Source: Allolobophora icterica | Taxonomy: Eukaryota; Annelida; Clitellata; Crassiclitellata; Lumbricidae | Length of the DNA: 64,000 nt | Reading direction: 5' to 3' | Assembly (NCBI GenBank): GCA_963556255.1 | Contig: OY744604.1 | Location: 23,171,736-23,235,735, forward strand | Shown here: in pieces, positions 11,788-23,526 of the stretch | Layout: the number at the start of each line of letters is the position of its first letter | Position numbering within the stretch: the stretch's first letter is position 1 | The notes under the pieces: model-generated | What the model was told of the DNA's origin: nothing | What the model saw: the letters and a program-made list of their open reading frames with translations, nothing else | The model's database searches: none | Position numbers and translations under genes: made by a program

Positions 11788-12638
11788 AGTGGTTCCCAAA
11801 CTATGGTCCGCGGACCGGTGCCGGTCCGCGAGCCCTCAGTTGCCGGTCCGCGAAGTGAGTCAGGAAAAACTACGTTTTCTCGATTGGGTGTCGTTTCGAA
11901 CTATCTTCAAAAACACGATTGCCTGATAAATATTAAGATTTGTTCTGGAAGTGAATGTATTTCAGCTATTGTAAACTAAAACTGCCGAATAAATAGTTTC
12001 TCGACGAATTGCTGACAGGTCAAATAGATGTTGTTCACCTTTACTAGAAATTTTGATCGTAACATTTGGGATTTTTGACCGGCAATTAGAAACCGGATGT
12101 GACGTATCTCTATCGTCTTTAATAATTTGGTCACTGCTTTCGTCAATAGACGCGTCTACTTTTAGGTTTGATATTGTAAGTACAATATATTATAAATTTG
12201 AAAATTACAAGAATAAAATATAGTAAATATATTAATGAAAAGCAGTAGCATGAATTATTTATATTTTTTTAACAAAATGCAAAGTTTTGATTCATATTGG
12301 ACCAGTGAATATGATATTATTTCGTATCACATTAACTTGCTTACAACTTATTTTATAATTAGAACTGTGGTTAAATTTGTGACATTTTCCCAACAATATC
12401 CGCTCCTTTCAATGTAACTTTATAATTTGTACCAAATAATATTCCAAGATTTGTTTTAGCCTAATTCTCGTTTTTTAAATCTTATAATTAATACATCTTT
12501 AGTGATTGAGAAAGAAATAAACACTAATAAATTGGGTATCGGTCCTGCTGCAATGGGAAAATTCCTGCCGGTCCGTCGCATTGAAAGTGAATTCCTGCCG
12601 GTCCGTCACACTGAGAAGTTTGGGAACCGCTGCCTGAG
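11788..12638. mobile_element. Non-autonomous hAT transposon
   Basis: The left end reads AGTGGTTCCCAAACT and the right end, inverted, contains CAGCGGTTCCCAAACT, a Charlie-type hAT terminus. TCTAGCTC flanks the element at 11780-11787 and 12639-12646. The paralogous site at about 25860 (TTCTAACTCAG) is empty. No transposase is visible. The right end has a few extra bases (CCTGAG) beyond the usual CTG, so the exact right terminus is uncertain. Confidence 0.8.
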
Positions 12639-13013
12639 TCTAGCTCATCTTGGCTTCTCTGGCAGTTTTAGTTGAATCACCTCATTTGGATTCAGACAAG
12701 AGCCCGTCTGATTTTGTCCGTGAACCTCACATTTTTTCTCTAAGAAAATCAGGTGTCAATATGGAAGGAAACGTATTGAAAGAGTTTCCTTCCAGTTGTA
12801 CGCCATAGCGAAATCATCTACTACACAAGAACAGTGACAGTAGGGTACCGTTGGGAAGAACTAGCTGAAATGGAAACAATGGGCCATCTACCTTATATGC
12901 CAAGGCTAAGAAAATTAAGTCGTTTACATTTCATACCATATTTACCTCTTTTTGGGCTAGATTAGCATTTACTCATGTATTCTGCAGACAATGAATATAT
13001 TATCTTCATAAGA

Positions 13014-14212
13014 TAGGCTGACCAGACGTCCCGGTTTTCCCGGGACAGTCCCGATTTTCTGCTAGCTGTCCCGGCTGCCGGGAGAGGTAGGCCAAACCCT
13101 AAAAATGTCCCGGTTTTTAAGAATTGACCTGACTTATCAACGTCTCCTTGATTTTACTACTGGCATCTGGCGAGTAAATTCATTTTAACTTCACTTTTAT
13201 TTATTTATTACCATGCATAATACGGTAATACCTCTTCCGGTTCTAAACATCATAATATGAAATTAAAAATTGAAAATCATTATTTATGAAAATCTGTTTT
13301 CTCAGAATATTATCAATATTATTGATAATATTCTGAGAAAACAGATTTTCATAAATAATGATTTTTAATTTGAAATCATAATTCTTAAACTTGAAAGTAA
13401 ATTACTGAAATAAAGTTAGAAAATGTCAAAACGAAAATGTTCTTTTAACGACGATCTGAAGGCCGTTTTTTCATTCTTGTCCAGCAGTGCGACTGATGGT
13501 AGTACTGCATTCTGCAGTATATGTAAGTCGACTCTTTCGGTTGCTCACGGCGGCAGGTCTGGCATCAATGACCACATTGCCATTTGTAAGCCAGTTGGGT
13601 ATGACATTGATGACAATGCACTGTTTGATGAAATGACATGCGTTTGCAATTTTGTTAGTCGAGAAAAAGTGGAACAATGAAATGAAAACAATGTTGCGGT
13701 GGATAGCAGATGGGTGCAGATTTTCAATGATCTGCAAGAAAGAGAGATAATTCTTCCAAATTTGAAAATGATTCTACAATTCTTGTTAGCAATTCCTGGA
13801 ACTAATGCTCCAGTTGGGCGAGTTTTCTCACTGATGAACTCTTATTGGTCAGATCAAAAAAGTCGATTATCAGAAGAAACTCTTGAAACTGTTATGATAG
13901 TGAAAGTGAATATGGAAGAAACATGTGTTGAATTTTATGACAGAATATTAGCAGACAAAAAGCTTTTAAGAAGCATACATTCAAGCGCCAAATATGAGTG
14001 ACTAATTTGATAAATTTATAAATAAATTTTAAATTTAAAAGCATGATTTGCAATAAAACCTTTCAGTTATACCAATATATTATATATTGCATATTATTGT
14101 ATAAGCATAAAATAGATATTTGTGCAAGTTATATTATAATTAATGACAAAACACAAATTGATTTTGTGATTGAAGTGTCCCGGTTTTTAGTTTCCAATAT
14201 CTGGTCAGCCTA
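13014..14212 (+). mobile_element. hAT transposon with internally deleted transposase
   Basis: Termini TAGGCTGACCAGA and TCTGGTCAGCCTA are exact inverted repeats, flanked by perfect 8-bp duplications TCATAAGA (13006-13013, 14213-14220). The internal reading frame runs in one phase from 13423 to 14001. First comes a BED-like finger (CSICKSTLSVAHGG...H..C), then an in-frame TGA at 13678-13680, then a C-terminal hAT dimerisation domain (PGTNAPVGRVFSLMNSYWS, RLSEETLETVMIVK). The catalytic core between the two is missing. The right zinc-finger copy retains the empty site near 26225. Confidence 0.9.
13273..13365. repeat. 45-bp perfect palindrome with 3-nt loop
   Basis: Arms 13273-13317 and 13321-13365 are exact reverse complements around ATT. 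It lies between the left end of the hAT element and its transposase start, and continues outward with imperfect pairing. Confidence 0.9.
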
Positions 14213-14604
14213 TCATAAGATCTCAACATAGCTAAGTTAATGAGGTTGGATCACAAAATAAGAATAGAATATTGTGGTGATTCATGATCTCTCTTATCAC
14301 CCAAACTAAAGACTCAACCTGCATGTAGCATGGCCTCTGGTTTTTCGGATTCCACCCTGGTTTTTTCAATGCCTATGATATATTTTATTCTGATTTTACT
14401 CAAAGCGACATGAAATGATTATTTGACATTATGATTATGGTACTGCAGAAGTAATTATATTCGATTCGATAGGTTAGATGAGTCCTCCAGTTCCCATTAT
14501 TCTAACTGAAAACTGTTTAACTTCTGGCAGATCAATCTGTGATTAGACAAGAAGCACAAATTGCTAGTCATTTGCTGCTGTGTGTCTGTATTTAAGATTT
14601 GAAG

Positions 14605-14970
14605 ATGGACACAGGTATCCATAACCATGAAAAACCATACACATGCAATTTTTGTAACAAAATATTCGCAAAGAATTGGAGCCTCAATCGCCATCTAAAA
14701 AGCCACACTGGAGAGAAACCACATGAGTGCAATTCATGCCACAAAGGAATTGTGGGTACGGTAATAGCTCATACCAGAACCCACACTAAGGAAAATTAAT
14801 ACAAGTGTGATCTATGTGGCAAAGGTTTTGCATCTGTGTCTCATCTTGAGAACCATGCAAGAACCCACACTGGAGAAAAGATATACAAGCGCACTTCAGT
14901 TCACAAAGATTTTGCATATAAGGGTAGTCTAGTGAATCATACAAGAATTCATACTGGCGAGAGACCATTA
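14605..14970 (+). pseudogene. C2H2 zinc-finger pseudogene, truncated
   Basis: This is the left paralogue of the intact gene at 26801-28057. It starts with an ATG (MDTGIHNHEKPYTCNFC) and has recognisable fingers with HTGEKP linkers. A TAA interrupts it at 14797-14799, where the linker should continue, and the same frame then resumes (KCDLCGKGF). Coding similarity ends at about 14970, at a TA-rich junction with the transposon starting near 15025. The original C-terminal half is not found downstream. Confidence 0.85.
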
Positions 14971-14979
14971 TATATATAT

Positions 14980-15015
<36 letters not shown>

Positions 15016-15420
15016 ATATATATATGACTAATAATTAGGCTCCTCACATCCACCTCCTCAGTCGTGACTGCATATATATATATTAGGGTTATAACTTTTT
15101 TACAACCTCATGTTCCTGTAGCTTAGTTGGATGAACTTTTGCCTAAAAACAAAGGAATGAACTGTCATTTTCAAATCTTTTGAAAAAAGGTCACCCCGAA
15201 ATCAAAAATTCGATTCGTGTATATGTCACTGTGTAATGTATTATGTAATATGCATGCATAGTGCATACTAACATGTATTATAATACAGGAAAGAATGAGC
15301 TAGAAAATTTTGTAATATTTGTACAATATTTTGTAGGTACATGTGTACATATGATACTTGTACAATATTTTGTACATTGTACAATGTACAACTGTACAAT
15401 GTACATCACACTGCTTATTG

Positions 15421-16190
15421 CTAAGAATAAATTGATGTTGCAGTTTTTCTTTCATGAAGTTCCCACATCACTTTCATTGCCCGTTCTGCGCACTGATTAC
15501 TTCTTGCAATGGTATATGGAGTACGGATGGCTCCTGCTTCCAGTGATTCTCCAATACCCACAATGCTTTTTTGTAAAGGTTTCAATATTTCTGACAAGTT
15601 CTTGAAGTCATTTTTATTGTACATATGTTTAGTAAACCAATAGTCTGCCCAGTCATATGAAACGAATCTGCATATCTTCTCCAACGTTTTCCCTGTTGTA
15701 AGGATAAGAATGAATGAAAGGATAGCAAGAATGGCTCTTGAATTCCACCTGGCATTGCTGATGTTTGGAATTTTCTTAAACTTAACCAGTGGAAAAAACC
15801 TTTTTCCTCAAAGATTCTGAGCACCCGTGTAAGATGGTATAACAGTTTCATGTCATCTCTCCAGCCTGCTTTATCGAGGATTTCTTCTGTTCCATTAACA
15901 AACTGTGCTTTCAGTTCCTCATACTTGTTCATCAGTTGAGACATAAGCGGATATTCTATGTTTGGAGACCTGGTGTTACCACCAAGTTCCTCGTCCATGA
16001 CCACCCTGAGAATCCTGTCCAGAACGTGATGCTGGCAACTGATAACTTGTGGTTTGCTGACACCCATGCCAGAGAACAAAAGTTGCAATTTGACAACAAC
16101 TCCATTCTTTTTCCCAGTGTTAACACTGGTTGTATCAGCAGTGGTCATCTTCGTTGCATTCCATAAGTTAATACAACTTATGGAATGCAA
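15421..16190 (-). pseudogene. Transposase remnant, frameshifted
   Basis: Two overlapping frames (16190 to 15582 and 15684 to 15421) form one protein broken by a frameshift near 15770. Readable segments include CQHHVLDRILRVVMDEELGG, GWRDDMKLLYHLTRV, WADYWFTKHMYNKNDF and RSNQCAERAMKVMWE. The CQHH/PNIEYP pattern recalls poorly described animal transposases, perhaps IS3EU-like. That is a weak guess. Confidence 0.55.
16154..16190. repeat. 16-bp perfect hairpin at transposase start
   Basis: TTGCATTCCATAAGTT (16154-16169) is followed after 5 nt by its exact reverse complement (16175-16190). It overlaps the beginning of the transposase remnant frame. Confidence 0.8.
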
Positions 16191-16766
16191 TCAAGAACTT
16201 TTGCAATTCCTGAAGCAATAGTTTCGGCATCACCATCTTTCAGACGCAGACTTTTACTTCAGTTCTCTCATTCTTCAGTGCCACACCCTGATATTCATTT
16301 TTCTCAATATGCTTGCCATCAAAATATAGGGATCACTGTTCCATCTGTAACTTTTCAATAATTTCCTCCTTCAATTTAGCAGCGTCTTTGGTAGCCTATT
16401 TGCAATTTTCTTCTGTGACACTGTAGGCCTATACTGCCACTGAATTTTTTCTTAAATTAACAAGTTCAGTTTGCCCACAAACCTTTCTATATAGACCAAT
16501 ATTTGGATTCTTCTAGAAAGTGCTGAACAGTTTTAGGAAGTTCCAGATAGCTGTAAAAGGTCTAAACAGTTCCATAAGCTTTTTATAAGCGCTACTACTT
16601 ATGAGTAGTAACGTTACATATATGGTGAATCAAACTTTTCATTTGGGGGTGACCTTTTTTCATAACTGAGAAGAATTAATCACTTTTTCAGTGTTTCTAA
16701 GCAAAAGTTCATCCATTTATGATACAGGAAATCGCTTTTTTGAAAAAAAGTCAAAAAGTTATAACC

Positions 16767-16901
<135 letters not shown>

Positions 16902-17140
16902 GACTGAGGAGGTGGATGTGAGGAAACTAATTATTAGTCATATATATATATATCTATATCCTGTAGATTTTAAGCGAATCAATAATAGCATGTAATGCAC
17001 GGATAGTATAGATTGCAAAGAAAATATATATACGGATAGAATAGATTACAAAGGAGACTAAAGAGGTTTTAGTTATTTCTCACGCAGTAGGTTTACCAGA
17101 TCGACCTTTGGAACCCGAAGCCCCAAAAATCTATGGCTGA

Positions 17141-17990
17141 CAGTGCCTCCACTCCTTGGGAATTTTCCCAAGATCTTGGGAATTGGTGGATCGTCTTGGG
17201 ATCTGGGGATTTTCCATGGCAATCTGGGGATTTTTTACTAAGGTCTACAGTCATAATATAATAATTATTTCATATGGAATTATAACAAAAAGCACTTGTT
17301 GACTTCATGTCGTTGAGTGACTCGTTGGCCATGTGTCTACGGCTACTGGTCGTTTACTTCTGTACCTTACTAACACTTATCTTGTGAAGAACCTGACGTC
17401 ATACTTCATCCGTAGATTACATAGATCCGTAATCCATAGTTCCATAGATCCGTAATCCATAGTTCCATACATTTTACCACCAATGCGGATATTCCAAGTT
17501 TTTACGCAATTATTAAAGGAAAAGGACTAAATCTGGACAAATCGTCTTAAAGTCGTAACAGTTTTAAACCGGAATTTGTCATGGCATCGTGTGATTCTGA
17601 CTCAGAGTCTGGCGACACTGGCGCCGAGCCGCGTAGGAAAGCAAAGGTATGGTATAGACAACTGTTCAACGAGGAATGGCTGAAAATCGATTAATTTAAA
17701 CTTTGGCTTAAACCAAAGCGAGGAGGTAAATATGCAGCAAAGTGTAGCGTTTGTTCCAAAACACTGACTGGCGTTAACAGGTCAGCACTAATGAAACATG
17801 CACAGTCTGCGAAACACGTTAAAAGCTAGAAACAAAACTGAGCATGATTTGCATCAGCAAGTTCTTTAATGAACCGACCCCTCCCACCATTAACCGTATG
17901 TCAGTTAGGCGTACTTGGGATTTTTAGTGCAATCTTGGGATTTTTGTGGCAATGTCTTGGGATTTCTGAAAATTGAGAGTGGAAGCACTG
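17141..17990 (+). mobile_element. Non-autonomous hAT transposon with BED-finger remnant
   Basis: Ends CAGTGCCTCCACTC and GAGTGGAAGCACTG are inverted, with perfect 8-bp duplications ATGGCTGA at 17133-17140 and 17991-17998. CTTGGGATTTTT-like subterminal repeats lie inside both ends. A small frame from ATG 17581 to TAG 17829 encodes an acidic start (MASCDSDSESGD) and a BED-type finger (CSVCSKTLTGVNRSALMKHA). It has an in-frame TAA at about codon 38. This is the amino-terminal part of a hAT transposase; the remainder is deleted. Confidence 0.85.
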
Positions 17991-18215
17991 ATGGCTGAAC
18001 CTCTCGCTAATCGAGCTCTCCATTAGGCTAATGCCATTTTGTTATAGTCCTATGAAAGGGTAAACCCAACTGAAATTAAGAAAGGGGTGATAAGGATAGC
18101 GTAGATCTGGAAAGTCGGATAGTGAATACTGAAGCTCGAACTCAGCCTCGCTTTCCTAAGACAAAAAAAACCCTTCCAACGAGCTCAGACTGCTTCGTTG
18201 AAATTTGTCGGTCAT

Positions 18216-19358
18216 TGTAGCGCCACCCTATACTAAGAGTGCTTAGTGTTATGAATACACCCACGACTACTTTAGTTTTGCTTCTTCTTCTCTCTACTGG
18301 ACAAGGAAATGCATAGGCCTATCTATTTGACTAGGGAAATGAACAATGAACGCCTGTGTATGCATTTAAATGAATATGAATATAATGTATATCAAAGTTA
18401 AAGCATGTAACAGTTCAATGTCTAGTTATCTTATGTCTACTTAGCCTTATTCCCTACCTAGCCAGCATCTTTGCTATCTAGATTTTATTGCCTAATGCTA
18501 CCTCCCAGTAAGACCCTTTATCACGGAATGTTCTCACAGTGTGTTCCTCGTGGAAAAGCTGTCTTTCATCCGTTTGTTCATCTGATGAGTTCGCGGCTCC
18601 GTTCGCAAATCGCCTTGTTTCTCCCTCGTCGAAGCTCGACTGTCCACCGTTCTCGTGACTTCTCGTAGCTTGATGTCTCTCCCAAAGAGACCGTCGTTAC
18701 AACCCGAGTGTGCGCTTTACTACTCCAGAGTAACGTACACTTCACTCGCGGAATAACTCCTTAAGTCCGTTGACAAGATCGCTTCGCAAATGTCGACTTC
18801 CTATGACGGAAAGTCACGCTTCGCAACGGTTTGTTACGAGAGCGTTTCACTCGAATTATTCGATCCTCGCTGTCCAACGTCTCGACTTATAAACTCAACT
18901 GCATCGATCGTTTCGCAAAACCGATCGTACTGACTAACGATGCCCTCTCATCGACTTAGTCCAACATCCACCGAGTCGATCCACTCAAGATTTCTAGAAC
19001 GTCTTGTTCAGTTGAAATCAAAAATCGAACTGCCACATCTCCACGCCACGTCACCACGGTTGCTTGGTTACAGAGTCGTCATCCGCTTCGCCATAACGGT
19101 TTTGATCAGCTGTTCGTACTGACCAATGAGGTGAGTCCACATCGTCTGCTGTCCTTTGCGTAGATATGATGAACCCCTCTATCTAATATTAATTAATCCC
19201 TACAATGCTGGCTTAGCTGCTGGCATTTTAATTAAGTTACATTTATGTAGATCTACAATCCTACATTATATAATCTAAATAGATTCTTCTCTACACTATA
19301 ACATCTTATAGCATGTTGTGTAGCTGGGAATCATTGTGTGGTTTGGGAGATCATTACA
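18216..19358 (-). repeat. 3' LTR
   Basis: The downstream LTR in element orientation. It carries an AATAAA (minus strand, at 18484-18489) as a possible polyadenylation signal. Its 60- and 65-codon open frames on the + strand occur identically in the other LTR and look incidental. Confidence 0.93.
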
Positions 19359-19372
19359 TCACCCCCCACAAT
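19359..19372 (-). promoter_or_regulatory. Polypurine tract
   Basis: Directly before the 3' LTR the minus strand reads TGTGGGGGGTGA. This purine-rich run is where plus-strand DNA synthesis would be primed. Confidence 0.75.
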
Positions 19373-19668
19373 CAAAGAAATAATACATTTTTTCTTAAAA
19401 TACTATGACTCCTTACCTAACTACACAATATTCTTATCTACACAACTTATATTTACATATCAGTTATCTAGTAAAACCATTTACTGTTCCAATTGGTCTA
19501 ACTTTAACTAGTGAAATATATTAACTTGACTTAATAATCCCTTAACTTATACTTTAAAGCAACACACATTTAATCCTTTAACTAATTAGTAATCATACAT
19601 GAAATGATAGACTGTCCTATCATCTCATAACTTACGTTACTATCTTACTTATGACTATTCTAACTGGC

Positions 19669-20285
19669 TTATTCTAATCCTCTACTTAAGTAATCTGCCA
19701 CTACATTATCACTACCTTTAATGTATCTTATCCTAAAATTGTAGTTTTGCAATAACAGATTCCATCTCATCACACGATCATTCTTCACATTACCTGTCTT
19801 CAAGTATTGTAAACTACAATGATCTGTTTCCATCACAAATTCCTTTCCATAAAGATACCTGTTAAATTTCTTCAACCCGAATATCATTCCTAAACATTCT
19901 CGTTCCTCTACAGAATATCGTTTTTCTGCGTCGCTCAACTTTCTGCTTACATATGACACCGGATGCATCACTCCATCGTATTCTTGCATCAGTACACATC
20001 CTACAGCTGCATTCGATGCATCTGTTCTAATCACAAATTCTCTATCTAGGTCTGGTAGTTTTAATATTGGTGCTCCTGATAACACCTTCTTGAGTTCTGT
20101 GAATGCACTCTCTAATTCATTAGTCTATTCAACAATTACTTTGGCATTTTTCTTGGTTAATTCTGTGAGTGGTTTCATTATCATCGCACAGTTTGGTATG
20201 AATTTCCTGTAATAGTTGACTGCTCCCAGAAAACTTACTTGTTTAATTTCCTTAAATTTTCTCACTACCAAAGTTAGGTTTCATC
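19669..20285 (-). pseudogene. Reverse transcriptase C-terminus and RNase H remnant
   Basis: The frame starts in the connection region after the polymerase ([20 protein letters not shown]), is broken by TAG at 20127-20125, then runs open from 20085 through a full Ty3-type RNase H: RTDASNAAVG, SVEERECLG, ETDHCSLQYL and VVADYLSRGLE. The polymerase palm is missing. RNase H ends about 300 bp before the polypurine tract and no integrase follows it. Confidence 0.88.
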
Positions 20286-20649
20286 TGACCATTACCACAA
20301 GGATTCTCTCCTTGCATCTTAACCTTAATTACATCTCACCTTTACAACTAATTTATTCTTAAAACAACGCCTGAACTTCATGTTTGTTTAACTCAACACT
20401 AAGTTCCACTAACTCTCCTCTACTTATTTTCTCTAGATTTCCCTACAGCTGCTCTTCTGTAGCTCTTGAGTAACTTAACTCATAGATCACTCCTAGTGAC
20501 CACTTCTTTAACTCAAAATATAAAATCATTGTAAATCTAAAACCCTTAATTACAGAATTTTCCTGATTAAATTATCGTCTCAAGAAATTACTCATATGTA
20601 CATCTCACTGAGCTCACTTCTCAGCTATTCCTTGATCATCTTGACATTC
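20286..20649 (-). other. Non-coding gap left by pol deletion
   Basis: Between the Gag-protease stop and the reverse transcriptase remnant no frame stays open on the minus strand. The palm domain, and integrase if it stood here, would have been lost in this interval. Confidence 0.5.
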
Positions 20650-23526
20650 TCATGTCATATGGTATCTTGGACTTCCCTTCTTCCTGTCAAACTTTCCTCC
20701 CTTCCTCCAACTCAACCATTCATTACTATTCGACTCATCGTCACTACCTTCTGAGTAGCTAACTTCACTCCTGCATTCTACATATTTCTCTTCTCCGCTT
20801 CTTCTCCAGGATCTTTCTAGGTTTCTCCCAGAATTTCTCCATCTGTTGGCCTTCCATGGTCTGTACTGCTTTCCATTATCATTACTGTAATCTTTCTTCT
20901 CATAGTCCTCACGTGACTTCCAGCTTGACTTACATCTTGGCCTTCGCCAATTCCACTTATTATCTCCGTATCTATAATTTGTCTGCATCACCTGTTGATC
21001 AGACCTATGAAATCTCCCGTCATTTCCGTAATTCTTCTTTTCCGTTACATCCGCTCTCTCGGATGTCTTCATGTAATATAACTTGGACTCCTGCCAATTT
21101 CTTCCTTTCCTATATCCCATTTTCTTATTCTCTTCATTATTTCTGTTCTCCACTAAATGGTTTCTTCTGCTAGACCTGGTTTCCATAGGTTCCATTATCT
21201 CCTCTGGTTTGAGATCTAAACCTGTTACTTCTGGTATTTTCAGTGGTCGTTCGACACGTCTCCCTCTTATCTCATCCTGTGCTCGTGTCGTACATCCTGC
21301 TAATACCACTTCTGCTTTGCCGTTTCGTTCCACTCCGTCATTTATTCTTGTTTCTGTGATAATCTCACAATCATGTCCAGTTGTGTTCTGGATTTCTATG
21401 GATGATTTAGCCTTATTGCATCTCATCCCTCCAGCGTCACAACCCTTTACATTCCATTCTTTCTTTTTCTCCTCTTTGGCTCTACTAATTTTAGGTTCAC
21501 ATGATTTATCCGTCTTCTCGTCATCATGTTTCCCTTTCGGTTGGATTCTGTTTATACTCTTCTCGTACAAACATGGACCCGTGATTAATCCTATCACCAA
21601 GGATTCTATTACTACAGCATCCGTCACACCTTTGAAGTCATTACCTTCAATCTTAATTCTTGCCATGGGATATTTTTCTTTCTTGCCATTAGCAAATCTG
21701 CACACCATAAATTTATCTGTGTATTGTTCTGGTTTCACTAATCTCTTTTGCACAGCGACACAATTTGCTCCTGTATCATAAAGGCATTTAGTATCTATTT
21801 CATTTACTCTGACCTTGCTAGTGAACTCTTCAGTATCTCTCTCTGCCTCTTTCTTCCACTTTACTACTTCAGCCTCACAATAACACAAATTCAATTTGGA
21901 ATCTTCAATAGTTTCTACTCTTGATCCAATGATAGCTTCTTCTTCTAGGTCTTTGATCACAGCGGCTTCTACCACGCCTGTGAGGTATTCGCTCTGTATT
22001 GCGACTTTTGCCATCGGATACTCATGTTTAGTACCATTCATGAAAGTACATATCATATTTCGACCTATGTATTCATCTTTCTTGATCAAACTCTCTCTTA
22101 CAGCAACACAATTTGACCCAGTGTCAAAGACTCCTTTCGTTTCACATCCATTAATTACAACTGGTCCCTGATACTTGTGTTCTTCTATTATACACTTTCC
22201 TTCTTGTTCAACGTATGCAGAACAGTATGAAATTACTGCCTCTTGTTTATCTCCATTTTCACTTGATTCCTCGTCGCATTGCATTGTTGCTACTCTATGT
22301 TCTCTCCCTGTCTTATCTTTCTCACTACACTGGGCTATTCTGTGAAATTTTGATCCACAGCGGAAACATCCCGTCTTCTGGGTTTCTGTTTCTACTCCAT
22401 ATTTCTTGTTGTCGGAGAACTTCCAATTACTCTTGAATTGATTTTTATCTCTGAACTCCCTCTGTTCTCTAAATTTGTTGTGAGAGTTGCTTGTATTCTC
22501 AAAACTCTTCTGCTTATTAGCTCTCGGTTGTATTTTGGAATCTTTGTCCCTATTCTTCTGAGTATGAACCCATTTCCTTTCGTCCGATTCTCTCGCTTCT
22601 ATGAGGTTTTGGGCCTGTTGCAACATTTCCTCAATATTTAGTTTCCCTTTCTCCTTTAGAAAGCGTCTCATATCATTGTCACACATAATGAAGAATTGGT
22701 CTCTCAATATGAGTTGTTCTAGACCTTCTTTGTCTTCACTAAAGCCTGACATTTGATGCCACTGTCTTAAGTAACGCTTAAGTCTTCCTACATATTGTTC
22801 CGGAGTTTCGTCTTTTTCTCTAGGGCTTTGTTTAAACAAATTTCTGTATCCCGATTCTGACAATTTGAACCTTATGAGTAGTCTCTCCTTTAACTTTTCA
22901 TAGTCTTGAGATTCTTCTATACTCATTCTTTCGTACACTTCGAGCGCTTTGCCTTGAAGCGACTTTACTAGTGTCAGAACCCATAACTCATTCGGAACTC
23001 TGTATGCCGTACATGTCCTCTCGAATCTGAGAAGATAAGCATCTAAACAATCTTTTTCTTCTCTGAAGATGGGCATCTTAACATATTTGGCATTATTTGC
23101 CTGTCCAGAATACTCTCCATCTCCATCAAGTCGTATCCTATCTCCATCTTCTCGTCTTGTCTCACGTGTCATCTGAAGCTCTAGTTCTTTAAGTTTTATC
23201 TCCTTTTGACTTTCCATTTCAGCAAGACGCAGCCTTTCTTCAGTCTCGCGTCTTTTCTCTTCCTTTTCCATTTCCGCAAGGCGTAGCTTTTCCTCAGCCT
23301 CACGTCTTTTATCTTCCCTAATCTCATTCTGTCTTTCTTTTTCCATTTCAGCGAGACGCAGCCTTTCTTCTTTTTCCATTTCCGCTAGACGTAGCTTTTC
23401 CTCAGCCTCCCGTCTTTTATCTTCCCTAATCTCATTCTGCCGGTCCTTGACATATTCTCTAACAGCATCTTCTGCGTATCCAAGGTCCTGCGCTACCTTA
23501 ATCCACTTCTGAATCTCACCAGCCAT
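20650..23526 (-). CDS. Retrotransposon Gag-protease polyprotein with two retropepsin-like domains
   Basis: This is an intact 958-residue ORF starting at ATG 23526. Residues about 28-125 are a highly charged coiled coil built of repeats such as EKLRLAEMEKEE. Residues about 150-315 resemble the SCAN-like Gag capsid fold (LVKSLQGKALEVYE, ERLLIRFKLSESGYR, ETPEQYVGRLKRYL). A CCHC zinc knuckle CFRCGSKFHRIAQC lies at 387-400. Two aspartic-protease-like domains follow, with active-site triads FDTGSNC (Asp468) and YDTGANC (Asp584), each followed by an FxNG...YPMA segment and a hydrophobic strand. The last 250 residues are basic and rich in Arg, Lys and Trp. SCAN domains are known to derive from Gag of Gmr1-like Gypsy elements. 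The two proteases are similar enough to suggest an internal duplication. There is no pol in frame. Confidence 0.88.
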   Translation of the reverse strand: MAGEIQKWIKVAQDLGYAEDAVREYVKDRQNEIREDKRREAEEKLRLAEMEKEERLRLAEMEKERQNEIREDKRREAEEKLRLAEMEKEEKRRETEERLRLAEMESQKEIKLKELELQMTRETRREDGDRIRLDGDGEYSGQANNAKYVKMPIFREEKDCLDAYLLRFERTCTAYRVPNELWVLTLVKSLQGKALEVYERMSIEESQDYEKLKERLLIRFKLSESGYRNLFKQSPREKDETPEQYVGRLKRYLRQWHQMSGFSEDKEGLEQLILRDQFFIMCDNDMRRFLKEKGKLNIEEMLQQAQNLIEARESDERKWVHTQKNRDKDSKIQPRANKQKSFENTSNSHNKFREQREFRDKNQFKSNWKFSDNKKYGVETETQKTGCFRCGSKFHRIAQCSEKDKTGREHRVATMQCDEESSENGDKQEAVISYCSAYVEQEGKCIIEEHKYQGPVVINGCETKGVFDTGSNCVAVRESLIKKDEYIGRNMICTFMNGTKHEYPMAKVAIQSEYLTGVVEAAVIKDLEEEAIIGSRVETIEDSKLNLCYCEAEVVKWKKEAERDTEEFTSKVRVNEIDTKCLYDTGANCVAVQKRLVKPEQYTDKFMVCRFANGKKEKYPMARIKIEGNDFKGVTDAVVIESLVIGLITGPCLYEKSINRIQPKGKHDDEKTDKSCEPKISRAKEEKKKEWNVKGCDAGGMRCNKAKSSIEIQNTTGHDCEIITETRINDGVERNGKAEVVLAGCTTRAQDEIRGRRVERPLKIPEVTGLDLKPEEIMEPMETRSSRRNHLVENRNNEENKKMGYRKGRNWQESKLYYMKTSERADVTEKKNYGNDGRFHRSDQQVMQTNYRYGDNKWNWRRPRCKSSWKSREDYEKKDYSNDNGKQYRPWKANRWRNSGRNLERSWRRSGEEKYVECRSEVSYSEGSDDESNSNEWLSWRKGGKFDRKKGSPRYHMT

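Larger units (their letters stand above)
11131..14970 (+). repeat. Segmental duplication, left copy of zinc-finger locus
   Basis: The sequence aligns collinearly with 25330-27600: shared landmarks are AACAGCGTCGTTGATAATCC, TTTTTTGATCAG, CTTACGAACTCACAGCT, GAGTTTCCTTCCAG, GGGCCA-CTACCT and the zinc-finger start. Three blocks are present only here: a SINE (11184-11330) and two hAT elements (11788-12638, 13014-14212). Two of these sit exactly at sites that are empty in the right copy. The duplication therefore predates the insertions. Confidence 0.8.

Noticed and set aside
20856..22641. Several + strand frames of 65-230 codons
   Set aside because: They are antisense shadows of the Gag-protease ORF and lack recognisable domains.
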